This document shows positions 13,937 to 21,118 of a stretch of 23,446 nucleotides of DNA, piece by piece. The notes beneath the pieces were generated by a model that made no database searches, had not been told where the DNA came from, and saw only the letters and a program-made list of their open reading frames with translations. Origin of the DNA: Calditrichota bacterium (GTDB taxonomy: Bacteria; Calditrichota; Calditrichia; RBG-13-44-9; J075); contig JAJRYW010000058.1 in NCBI GenBank assembly GCA_024275555.1, positions 1 through 23,446 of the forward strand. Direction: 5' to 3'. A program made the position numbers and the translations under genes. Position 1 is the first letter of the stretch. Every line of letters begins with the position of its first letter.

Positions 13937-14971
13937 GTGTTGAAAAAAATAGCATTTAACCTGATTCTAATCATTTTCTTTCCGCTTCTGACTCATGGGC
14001 AACCTGATGGTTTGTTGGCCGAGATTGAGGCGCAGGTTCACACCGGCATTGAACAAACCCTGCGGAATGATTTTGTTGGCGCAGAAAGCACTTTTACCCG
14101 GTTGATAAACCGGTATCCGGAGCGGCCCTGCGGATATTTTTATTTGGCCGCTACTTACCAGGCGGAAATTCTGGACGCTGAGGATTATCGCGAGCTTCCC
14201 CGGTTTAAGAAATTGATGGATACGGCTATTCAAAAAGCAGAGGCGCTGCGTTCTGAGGAGCCTCCCACCCCGTGGGTGTATTTTATGGAAGGGAGCGCCT
14301 ATCTCTACAAAAGTTTTATGGACAGTAAAACCGGCCGAATATGGGGCGCTTACCGCAATGCGCTCCGGGGAGTAGACCGGCTTAATAAAGCCATCGGGAT
14401 GGATTCCACTTTTTACGACGCTTACCTGGGCGTGGGCAGCTACCGCTACTGGAAGAGCCGCAAAGCCAAGTCGCTAACCTGGCTGCCCTTCTTAAAAGAT
14501 GAACGGGAACAGGGATTGCGCATGGTACGCACGGCCATTGAGAAAGGCAGCCTGGTTAAATACGTGGGCAAGGACCAACTGGCCTGGATAGAAATTGACC
14601 GGGGAAACTGGGAAGAGGCCCTGGCGCTGGCGCTGGAAAACCACCGCCGCTACCCGGAAAGCCGCTTTTTTATGTGGACGCTGACCGAGATTTATTACAA
14701 ATCCCAAAAATGGAAAGAAGCTATGCAATGGTATCAGCGGCTTTTAAAAATTGTGCGTGCCTTACCGGAAAATAATCATTATAATGAGGCAACCTGTCTG
14801 CTGCGAATTGCTGAAATATATGCACACTTTGGCGACTATCGCACCGCGCGTTTGTACTGTCAGGAACTGTTGCAGCTTCATTTTGATAAGGATGTGCGTA
14901 AGCGAGTTAAGAAGAAAATTGAGCAGGCAAAGCAATTGAAAAAGCGTTGTGAGAAGAAGTTGGCCGGGTAG
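13937..14971 (+). CDS. Secreted or periplasmic TPR-repeat protein
   Basis: About 344 aa from GTG 13937 (or TTG 13940). A hydrophobic signal peptide (LKKIAFNLILIIFFPLLTHG) precedes helical repeats. TPR-like pairs are visible early (FVGAESTFTRLINRYPERPCGYFYLAATY, abbreviated here as its A-F-R-L--R-P pattern), in the middle (YYKSQKWKEAMQWYQRLL) and late (IAEIYAHFGDYRTARLYCQE). The C-terminus is a Lys-rich coiled segment. TPR proteins of this type scaffold envelope complexes; no enzymatic motif is seen. The frame extends upstream to 13877, but that part overlaps the repeat block and would place the signal peptide internally. No strong ribosome site is visible. It is flanked by non-coding DNA on both sides. 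Confidence 0.7.
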   Translation: MLKKIAFNLILIIFFPLLTHGQPDGLLAEIEAQVHTGIEQTLRNDFVGAESTFTRLINRYPERPCGYFYLAATYQAEILDAEDYRELPRFKKLMDTAIQKAEALRSEEPPTPWVYFMEGSAYLYKSFMDSKTGRIWGAYRNALRGVDRLNKAIGMDSTFYDAYLGVGSYRYWKSRKAKSLTWLPFLKDEREQGLRMVRTAIEKGSLVKYVGKDQLAWIEIDRGNWEEALALALENHRRYPESRFFMWTLTEIYYKSQKWKEAMQWYQRLLKIVRALPENNHYNEATCLLRIAEIYAHFGDYRTARLYCQELLQLHFDKDVRKRVKKKIEQAKQLKKRCEKKLAG

Positions 14972-15338
14972 AAATTCCCCGCATGGTTCTTTGGAGGCCT
15001 CTTTATCATCCCTGTCCATCTCGGTAATGTCGTTTAATTCAATAGAGACACAGATTTAGACAGTATTTAGTTTTTCATTCGCGTTCTGCGGATAAAAATC
15101 ACAAAAAAAATCTTTTTTTTGAAGATTTTTTTGTTTTATTATTTGGGCATTTTTGCGGTTCGGGTGCATATTAGCCGCGCTGATTCCCGCGCCTGTGATT
15201 ACAAGAATGTGTATTAATCGCACCTGGCGGCCGGAGGGCCGATCTAAAGGGGGTTGGGACGCTACAGGAGTTAGGACAGACCTGCAAATAATCCGGGATG
15301 GGAACGATTCATTGAAACTGAAGAGGTCTTAGGGAATT
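14972..15338 (+). other. 367-bp leader region upstream of parA
   Basis: No gene is supported here. The left part is AT-rich and contains an extended A/T hairpin (15102-15133). The right part is GC-richer, with a small CGGCC-GGAG-GGCCG hairpin (15228-15241) and a purine-rich run into parA. The long leader must carry the promoter for the parAB cluster and perhaps for the downstream genes. No parS-like palindrome (GTTTCACGTGAAAC type) and no DnaA-box cluster is visible. Confidence 0.5.
15102..15133. repeat. A/T-rich 12-bp inverted repeat
   Basis: CAAAAAAAATCTT (15102-15114) pairs with AAGATTTTTTTG (15122-15133), leaving one unpaired A and a 7-nt loop. It may be a bidirectional terminator between the TPR gene and parA, or a bent or unwinding-prone element. 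Confidence 0.5.
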
Positions 15339-16112
15339 ATGGGGAAAATTCTCGCCGTTGCAAACCAGAAGGGCGGGGTCGGGAAAACCACTACCGCCGT
15401 CAATTTAACATCCTGCCTGGCCGTTGCCGAACGCAGTGTGCTGTTGGTCGACACCGATCCGCAAGCCAATGCCACCTCCGGGCTGGGAATCGATACTCGT
15501 GATGTGGAAAAAAGTATTTACGATGTGTTTACCAATCAGGAATCCATCGAAAATGTGATTATCTCTACCAAAGTTCCCAACCTCCACCTGGTACCCTCGC
15601 ACATCAATTTGGTGGGGACGGAGGTGGAGCTGGTGCAGGTAATTGCCCGGGAAAAGATTCTGTTGGAAGCGTTGCGGCCCGTCAAAGATAAATACGATTA
15701 TATCTTTATCGATTGCCCGCCTTCTTTGGGCATCCTGACCTTGAACTCATTGACCGCCGCAGACAGTGTGCTGATTCCTATCCAGTGCGAGTATTACGCC
15801 CTGGAAGGACTCAGTAAGCTGTTGAATACGGTGAAGTTGGTTCAAAAACATCTGAACCGGAAATTGACTATTTACGGGGTTTTATTGACCATGTACGACG
15901 CCCGTCTTAATCTCTGCAACCAGGTGGAGAAGGAAGTGCGGGATTATTTTAAAGATAAAGTGTTTAAGACGACCATTATGCGTAATGTCCGCCTGAGCGA
16001 GGCGCCCAGTTTCGGGCTGCCGATTATTATGTTTGATGCTGCTTCCACCGGCGCCCAAAATTATATGCGATTGGCGGAGGAGGTCTTAACTGAGGAAAGC
16101 ATGGCTCAATGA
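15339..16112 (+). CDS. parA: Chromosome-partitioning ATPase ParA (Soj)
   Basis: A complete 257-aa ParA/MinD-superfamily ATPase. The deviant Walker A KGGVGKTTT (K11-T19) includes the signature lysine K11. Walker A' LLVDTDPQANAT and Walker B YIFIDCPPSLG are present, with ALEGLS, a family hallmark, further on. It lacks an N-terminal HTH, the usual chromosomal Soj form. ATP-bound dimers coat the nucleoid and move ParB-parS complexes. ATG 15339 has only a weak AGGG four bases upstream. The stop codon overlaps the parB start (ATGA), so the two are translationally coupled. It opens the plus-strand cluster that runs into the atp operon. Confidence 0.97.
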   Translation: MGKILAVANQKGGVGKTTTAVNLTSCLAVAERSVLLVDTDPQANATSGLGIDTRDVEKSIYDVFTNQESIENVIISTKVPNLHLVPSHINLVGTEVELVQVIAREKILLEALRPVKDKYDYIFIDCPPSLGILTLNSLTAADSVLIPIQCEYYALEGLSKLLNTVKLVQKHLNRKLTIYGVLLTMYDARLNLCNQVEKEVRDYFKDKVFKTTIMRNVRLSEAPSFGLPIIMFDAASTGAQNYMRLAEEVLTEESMAQ

Positions 16113-16987
16113 AAGGTAAAAAACGATTAGGTAAAGGGTTGCAGGCGCTAATCCCGGAAGCGCCGGATGATGGCAGTTTGCAGGTCGCACCGGAGAACAT
16201 CCAGGAATTAGATGTTAAGCTGATTGAGCCCAACCCGTTCCAACCCCGTATGATCTTTGATGATGAATCGTTTGAAGAGTTAAAAAACTCGATCCTGGAA
16301 AAGGGAGTGATCCAGCCGATCCTGGTGCGCCCGATCGAAGACGGCCGTTACCAGGTTGTGGCCGGGGAGCGCCGCCTGCGTGCGACGCTGGCGTTGGGAA
16401 TCGAGAAAATCCCCGTGCATGTCAAAGAGATCACCAGCGATGAAGAGATGCTGGAAATCGCTTTGATTGAAAATGTACAGCGGGAGCAATTGAATCCCAT
16501 CGACCTGGCCAAGGGCTATCAGCAATTGATCGATGAGTTGGGATTGACCCAGGAAGATGTGGCCCGTAAAATCAGTAAAGATCGCACTACCGTGGCCAAC
16601 GTGATCCGTCTGCTGAAACTGCCGTAAAAAATCCAGAAAAGTTTGCAATGCGGAGAAATCCGGGAAGGACATGCCCGGGCGTTGTTGCGGATTTCCGATC
16701 CCCGGGAGCAGGAACGGGTCTGGCGGAAAGTAGTGAAAGATGAGTTGTCGGTGCGGGCGGTGGAACAGATGGCCCGGAAAATTGCTGTCAAAACCAAAGA
16801 GACGCCGCAAATCCATCACCCCAGAAAACCGGCCTATATCAATAAGCTGGAAACCAGGCTGCGGGAGAAGCTGGGCACCCAGGTAAAAGTGCGCAACCGC
16901 AAAGAAGGCGGCGCCATTGAAATTATATATTATTCGAGTGAGGATTTAGACCGTTTAATGGATATATTTGACCAGATCAAATTTTAA
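16109..16987 (+). pseudogene. parB: Chromosome-partitioning protein ParB, split by in-frame TAA
   Basis: Reading through a single TAA at 16625-16627 gives a normal 292-aa ParB. The N-terminal CTPase/nuclease-like domain has PNPFQPR, GERRLRA (about residue 87) and ENVQREQLNP. The central HTH (LTQEDVARKISKDRTTVANV) recognises parS. The C-terminal part (GEIREGHARALL and a conserved dimerisation region ending KF) is in the same frame after the stop. In other ParBs a Glu-rich residue occupies the TAA site (LP-E-x-IQ), so a one-base change such as GAA to TAA explains it. If translated literally, the product is 172 aa and lacks the dimerisation domain; a TTG at 16643 could restart the rest. It is a real nonsense mutation, a consensus error, or readthrough. 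Confidence 0.9.
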
Positions 16988-17014
16988 TGTAGTAAAGAAT
17001 TTGGGTATTGAGCC

Positions 17015-17806
17015 GTGCATAAGAGCCCGAAGAAAAAAATTCTGCAAATCCTCTTCATTCCTGACAATCAGAATGCGCTTCCTAAAAATTTCCGGATCAG
17101 TTATTCCGCGTTGGCTTTCCTGGGCGTGGTTGCCAGCCTGGCCGCAGCGGCTATTTTAGTCGGTTTGATCACCTACGGCCACTTGCTACAGGTTGCCCTG
17201 GAGAAGAAGGATTTGGAAAAAGACTACCTGGCGCTGCGCGAGCAATTGCAGCTTACCTACCAATTACAGGCCCAAATGGATTCGCTGCGCACCTACAAAG
17301 AACTGGTTCAGAACAGCTTGCAGGGCTACATCAAATTTGCCGATCGCGCCGATGAGGAACTGGTCGCCGACGCCCAGTTTGTCGAAAACAGCAGGGGGTA
17401 TTACTCGATTTTTAAAAATATCCCCTTGCATACGCCGGTGTCCGGTTTTATATCGCAGGAGTATAATTGGCCGAATCACATCGGCATTGATATTGTCGCT
17501 CCGTTGGGCACGCCGATACAGGCCGCCGCCGACGGCGTGGTGATCTTTGATGGATGGACCAACAAAAACGGGCATATGCTGATTATTTACCATTCGGGCG
17601 GTTACATCACCAAATACGGCCATAACGCGCGGAACCTGGTAACGGTGAATCAAAAGATCAGCCAGGGTGATGTGATTGCCATCTTAGGAAATTCCGGGGA
17701 GTCCTCCTCCGGGCCGCATTTGCACTTTGAAGTGTGGCAAAAGGAAAAACCCATCAACCCGAGAGTATTAATCAGCGATCTGGAAAAAGAAAACACAGGA
17801 GAATAA
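17015..17806 (+). CDS. M23 (LytM/NlpD-type) peptidoglycan endopeptidase, membrane anchored
   Basis: A 263-aa protein from GTG 17015. A single transmembrane segment (about 31-54, ALAFLGVVASLAAAAILVGL) places the rest in the periplasm. A coiled coil follows (about 60-100, rich in Leu/Gln/Lys). The M23 domain (about 145-255) has HIGIDIVAPLGTPI, with the His and Asp zinc ligands, YGHN, and GPHLHFEVW carrying the catalytic and zinc-binding histidines of HxH. All catalytic positions look intact, so it should cut peptidoglycan cross-links or recruit such activity. It lies 27 bp after parB and its stop is two bases before the bactofilin start, which indicates co-translation. M23 peptidase plus bactofilin is a recurrent cell-shape pair. 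Confidence 0.93.
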   Translation: MHKSPKKKILQILFIPDNQNALPKNFRISYSALAFLGVVASLAAAAILVGLITYGHLLQVALEKKDLEKDYLALREQLQLTYQLQAQMDSLRTYKELVQNSLQGYIKFADRADEELVADAQFVENSRGYYSIFKNIPLHTPVSGFISQEYNWPNHIGIDIVAPLGTPIQAAADGVVIFDGWTNKNGHMLIIYHSGGYITKYGHNARNLVTVNQKISQGDVIAILGNSGESSSGPHLHFEVWQKEKPINPRVLISDLEKENTGE

Positions 17807-17808
17807 GC

Positions 17809-18249
17809 ATGGCGTTTCAAAAATCAAAACCCACGGAAGTTCCCAGCAACCAGTTAAACATGATTACTGCCGGGACCTATTTGGAAGGAACCATCGATAC
17901 CAAGGGAAGCATTCAAATCCACGGCAAAGTTAAAGGCATTGTCAAGGCCGGGGATGAGGTTCGGGTGGGTTCTTCCGGGGAAATTATCGGGGAGGTGTAC
18001 GCCAAAACGGCCCGGATCGGCGGCAAGGTGGAAGGCAATATCAACGTGGAACAAAAGCTTATTCTGGAATCCACTTCCTCCCTGGTGGGAAATTTAAGCA
18101 CCGGCAAGCTGATTATTGACGAGGGCGCGCATTTCAACGGCACGGCAGAAATGGCCGACGGCGGCAAATTGACTCAGAACGGCAAGAAAGGTTTGTTTGA
18201 AAAGTCCGGACAGGCGAAAGATGTCCGCAATGCCGTCTCCGAAAAATGA
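17809..18249 (+). CDS. Bactofilin family cytoskeletal protein
   Basis: 146 aa with the bactofilin beta-helix core (about residues 20-115) built from short G-rich rungs: GTYLEGTIDTKGSIQIHGKV, then GEIIGEVYAKTARIGGKVEG and GKLIIDEGAHFNG. The short polar N-terminus and Lys/Gly-rich C-terminus are typical. Bactofilins polymerise without nucleotide under the membrane and position envelope enzymes. ATG 17809 follows AGGAG by seven bases. The upstream M23 endopeptidase ends two bases earlier, and the last 29 bp overlap the start of atpZ. Confidence 0.93.
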   Translation: MAFQKSKPTEVPSNQLNMITAGTYLEGTIDTKGSIQIHGKVKGIVKAGDEVRVGSSGEIIGEVYAKTARIGGKVEGNINVEQKLILESTSSLVGNLSTGKLIIDEGAHFNGTAEMADGGKLTQNGKKGLFEKSGQAKDVRNAVSEK

Positions 18250-18517
18250 TCCCTCGCAGCGGGAGCGTAACGATCCGCAAGTGCTGGAATCTCTGTCCGA
18301 GGCCTATCGCTCAGTGGCGCCGTATCTGAACATAAGCTACTATTTTATTGCTTCAATTGGTGTATTTACCTATCTGGGGTACAAACTGGATCAGGCCTGG
18401 CAAACCGATCCCTGGCTGATGACTGCCGGGGCTTTTTTAGGAATTGTGGTCGGCTTTTACCAGTTTTTCCGAATTGTGTTTAAATCCAAACCGGAATCTT
18501 CCGATAAGGAGCCATGA
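18221..18517 (+). CDS. atpZ: AtpZ-like F0F1 ATP synthase accessory protein
   Basis: 98 aa with two transmembrane helices (about 32-52 and 62-84) and the family signature GYKLDQ between them, then WLMTAGAFLGIVVGFYQFFR. AtpZ proteins precede AtpI in many atp operons and assist magnesium supply or c-ring assembly. ATG 18221 (MSAMPSPKN...) was preferred because AGG lies six bases before it; ATG 18230 is an alternative. It overlaps the bactofilin 3' end by 29 bp and the atpI start by four bases (ATGA), so the atp genes are linked to the cytoskeletal genes. Confidence 0.88.
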   Translation: MSAMPSPKNDPSQRERNDPQVLESLSEAYRSVAPYLNISYYFIASIGVFTYLGYKLDQAWQTDPWLMTAGAFLGIVVGFYQFFRIVFKSKPESSDKEP

Positions 18518-18897
18518 GTTTCTTTTCCTTTTTTCGACGGAGCTTAGTGCTCCTTTTCTTTTGTGCGGCCGTTGCTTTTGCCGCAATTGGCTGGCTGGAG
18601 GCAGGAAAAGAAGAGGTTCTCTGGGGGATTGGAATTGGGTATGGAAATGCGCTGCTTGGCTTTGCCATCCTGCGCTGGGGGTTCGATAAATCTCACCAAC
18701 AATTTATGATTTCCATCTACGGGGGAATGATTTTAAGATTTTTGTTGATTTTTTCACTAATATTTCTTTTAATTGTCGCCTTTAAAATGGACACGGTAAC
18801 TTTTCTTGTTTCCCTGATGGGAAGTTACTTCGTTTTCCTGGGGTTGGAAATTTTTCAAATTTTACAAATAGCGGTTACACAAAGGAATTCTAAATGA
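18514..18897 (+). CDS. atpI: AtpI-like ATP synthase assembly protein
   Basis: 127 aa with four predicted transmembrane helices (about 10-28, 38-55, 70-90 and 97-116), separated by short polar loops (LEAGKEEV, RWGFDKSHQ). This is the size and topology of subunit I, a chaperone for c-ring assembly. Sequence conservation in this family is low, and the identification rests mainly on topology and on its place between atpZ and atpB. Its start overlaps the atpZ stop (ATGA), and its stop overlaps the atpB start (ATGA). Confidence 0.8.
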   Translation: MSFFSFFRRSLVLLFFCAAVAFAAIGWLEAGKEEVLWGIGIGYGNALLGFAILRWGFDKSHQQFMISIYGGMILRFLLIFSLIFLLIVAFKMDTVTFLVSLMGSYFVFLGLEIFQILQIAVTQRNSK

Positions 18898-19730
18898 CGC
18901 TTGCGTTACTGTTGGAAGAGACCGAAAAGGAAAAGATGGGGCTGGGGGAGTGGATTCAACACCACTTGCAGGATTCTCATGAATGGCACCTGCCCGGCCT
19001 GCATATCAACCTGCCTAAATTTGAGCCAATCCATGTCCTGGGGATGCAAATCGATTTATCGATCAGCCTGCACGTGGTGATGCTCTGGATTGCCAGCCTG
19101 CTGCTGATTTTGGCCTTCTGGCTTTTATTCCGCAAGCAAACCCTGGTTCCCCGGGGATTTGCCTCCGTTTTGGAAGGCCTGGCGCTTTTTGTGCGCGACG
19201 AAATTGCCGTGCCCAACATGGGCGAGAAAAACGGAAAAAAAATGACCCCCTACCTGGCCACGGTTTTTTTCTTTATCCTCACCCTGAACCTGATGGGCCT
19301 GGTGCCCCTGTTTGCCACGGCGACCGGCAATGTCAGCGTCACGGCCGGTTTAGCAATCATCAACTTTTTGGTGACCCAGTTTCAGGGGATGCGGGAGAAC
19401 GGCGTGGGCGGTTATTTTAAAGCCCTGGTTCCCGGGGGAATTCCGGTCTTGTTGTTGCCGATTATGATCCCCATCGAAATTTTAGGATTGTTCACCAAGC
19501 CCTTTGCCCTGGCCATTCGTCTCTTTGCCAACATGACCGCCGGTCATACGGTGATCTTTGCCTTGTTAGGGCTGATTATCGTCCTGGGTTCTCTGTTCGT
19601 CTCACCGGTGTCCATTGCCTTCGCACTGTTTATCAGTCTGATGGAAATCTTAATTGCCTTTATCCAGGCCTACATTTTTACTGCGCTTTCGGCGTTGTTT
19701 ATCGGAATGTCTATGCATCCGGAGCACTAA
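18894..19730 (+). CDS. atpB: ATP synthase F0 subunit a
   Basis: 278 aa, full length. Six hydrophobic segments follow an amphipathic N-terminal region. The essential Arg is present in LAIRLFANMTAGH (R209), which faces the c-ring carboxylate, and polar residues of the proton half-channels are in the usual place (FIQAYIF). Start ATG 18894 overlaps atpI by four bases. A 72-bp gap separates it from atpE, a common place for mRNA processing or a strong ribosome site to raise c-subunit output; AGGAG occurs just before atpE. Confidence 0.97.
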   Translation: MTLALLLEETEKEKMGLGEWIQHHLQDSHEWHLPGLHINLPKFEPIHVLGMQIDLSISLHVVMLWIASLLLILAFWLLFRKQTLVPRGFASVLEGLALFVRDEIAVPNMGEKNGKKMTPYLATVFFFILTLNLMGLVPLFATATGNVSVTAGLAIINFLVTQFQGMRENGVGGYFKALVPGGIPVLLLPIMIPIEILGLFTKPFALAIRLFANMTAGHTVIFALLGLIIVLGSLFVSPVSIAFALFISLMEILIAFIQAYIFTALSALFIGMSMHPEH

Positions 19731-19802
19731 AATCAAATTGAATTTGCCGTTTAACGAAAACACTACAAGAAGATTCACTTAAACAAAACAGGAGAAATTA
19801 TT

Positions 19803-20030
19803 ATGGACGCAGTAGGATTAGCTTATCTGGCGGCCGGTATTGGTGCAGGTTTAGCGGTTATTGGAGCCGGTATAGGCATCGGACGAATTGGTGGGCAAGC
19901 AATGGACGGCACCGCCCGTCAACCGGAAGCTGCCAATAATATCCGTACCACAATGATTATTTCTGCCGCACTGATTGAAGGGGTGGCCTTGTTTGGTTTG
20001 GTTATCTGCTTCCTTTTGGGCGTCAAATAA
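19803..20030 (+). CDS. atpE: ATP synthase F0 subunit c (proteolipid)
   Basis: 75 aa, two transmembrane helices joined by the polar loop ARQPEA. The ion-carrying carboxylate is E59 in AALIEGVALFG. At the position equivalent to the Na+-coordinating Gln of Na+ c-rings there is Ile (GIGIGRIGGQ), and the residue after E59 is Gly, not Ser/Thr. A proton-coupled ring is therefore inferred. The glycine-rich first helix (GIGAGLAVIGAGIGIG) packs the inner ring. The start follows AGGAG seven bases upstream, the strongest ribosome site in this operon. Confidence 0.97.
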   Translation: MDAVGLAYLAAGIGAGLAVIGAGIGIGRIGGQAMDGTARQPEAANNIRTTMIISAALIEGVALFGLVICFLLGVK

Positions 20031-20051
20031 TTCAACGAGAGAGGATAGCTC

Positions 20052-20540
20052 ATGCTGGAATTAAACCCCGGAATGGTTATCTGGACCTGGATAACCTTTG
20101 CGGTTCTGCTGATAGTTCTGCGAAAGATTGCCTGGAAACCCCTGCTGAATGTTGTCGAGCAGCGGGAAAAAACCATCAGCGACTCTCTTCAGAAAGCTGA
20201 GGAAGCCCGGGCAGAAGCGGAAAAAATGATGCTGGAACAGCAAGAAAAATTAGCTTCCGCCCAGGAAGAAATTCAGCAAATGATAAAAGACAGCAAGCAA
20301 ATGGCCGAAAAAGCCCGCAACGATATGCTGGAGCAGGCCCGCCAGGAAGCGGCTAAGATTGTCGAGCGCGCCAAGTCGGATATCGATAAGGAGCGTCAGA
20401 TGGTCATCGCTTCGCTGCGGCAGGAAGTGGCGGAACTGGTTGTGGACGCCACGGCAAAATTAGTCGGCGTGGTGGTCGATAAATCGCAGCATAAAAAGCT
20501 GATCGACGAGTCAATCGCAAAATTCGGTCAAAAAAACTGA
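20052..20540 (+). CDS. atpF: ATP synthase F0 subunit b
   Basis: 162 aa with one N-terminal transmembrane helix (about 9-28, MVIWTWITFAVLLIVLRKI), then the long charged alpha helix (EEARAEAEKMMLEQQEKL) that dimerises as the peripheral stalk and holds the delta subunit. The length matches the usual b subunit, and there is no second b (b') gene in view. The start has GAGAGGAT seven bases upstream, and the stop is 11 bp before atpH. Confidence 0.96.
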   Translation: MLELNPGMVIWTWITFAVLLIVLRKIAWKPLLNVVEQREKTISDSLQKAEEARAEAEKMMLEQQEKLASAQEEIQQMIKDSKQMAEKARNDMLEQARQEAAKIVERAKSDIDKERQMVIASLRQEVAELVVDATAKLVGVVVDKSQHKKLIDESIAKFGQKN

Positions 20541-20551
20541 GGATTTGACCA

Positions 20552-21091
20552 GTGAAAAGGTCTCGGGTTGCTAAACGCTATGCCAAAGCGCTGTTCGAGT
20601 TGGCCGTAGAAAGAAAACAGATCGGGAAAGTGGAAGAAAATCTGGCCGCCCTGGAAAGAGCCTATCAGTCCCAGGAAGAACTGCGACATTTGTTCGAGTC
20701 GCCGGTTATTCCGAACACCCTGAAGAAGAATACGCTGATCGAGATTTTCCAAAACGCCTTCGAGCCGCTGACGTTGAACTTTCTCAAATTACTCTGCGAC
20801 AAGCATCGCGAGGATAAAATTCCGGACATCATTACCGATTTCCAGGAATTGCTGGATGAATATCGCGGCATTGTCCGGGGCGAGGTGGCCAGTGTGGTGG
20901 AACTCTCAGACCATCAACTGGATACGCTGAAAAAGAAGCTCTCCGGGATGACCGGCAAAGAAGTGCGGCTTTCTCAAAAAATTGAGCCGGCTTTGCTGGG
21001 CGGATTTGTGGTCCGGATTGACGACCTGGTCTATGACGCCAGTTTACAGAACCAATTAATAAAACTGAAAGAAAGTTTAATCCAATCTTAA
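20552..21091 (+). CDS. atpH: ATP synthase F1 subunit delta
   Basis: 179 aa, full length. The N-terminal helical bundle starts with VAKRYAKALFELA, the family signature, and the C-terminal part contains LGGFVVRIDDLVYDASLQNQL. It links the b stalk to the top of the alpha3beta3 head. GTG start 20552 is supported by GAGGA eight bases upstream. It sits 27 bp before atpA. Confidence 0.96.
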   Translation: MKRSRVAKRYAKALFELAVERKQIGKVEENLAALERAYQSQEELRHLFESPVIPNTLKKNTLIEIFQNAFEPLTLNFLKLLCDKHREDKIPDIITDFQELLDEYRGIVRGEVASVVELSDHQLDTLKKKLSGMTGKEVRLSQKIEPALLGGFVVRIDDLVYDASLQNQLIKLKESLIQS

Positions 21092-21118
21092 TAGCTTAAA
21101 TTTGACGAGGAAGAAAAT

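Noticed and set aside
14972..15338. Replication origin or parS site next to parAB
   Set aside because: No DnaA-box cluster and no GTTTCACGTGAAAC-type palindrome was found in the leader.
1606..16627. Reassignment of TAA to a sense codon
   Set aside because: TAA ends many intact, full-length genes in the window, such as atpB, atpE, atpH, atpA and both M16 genes.
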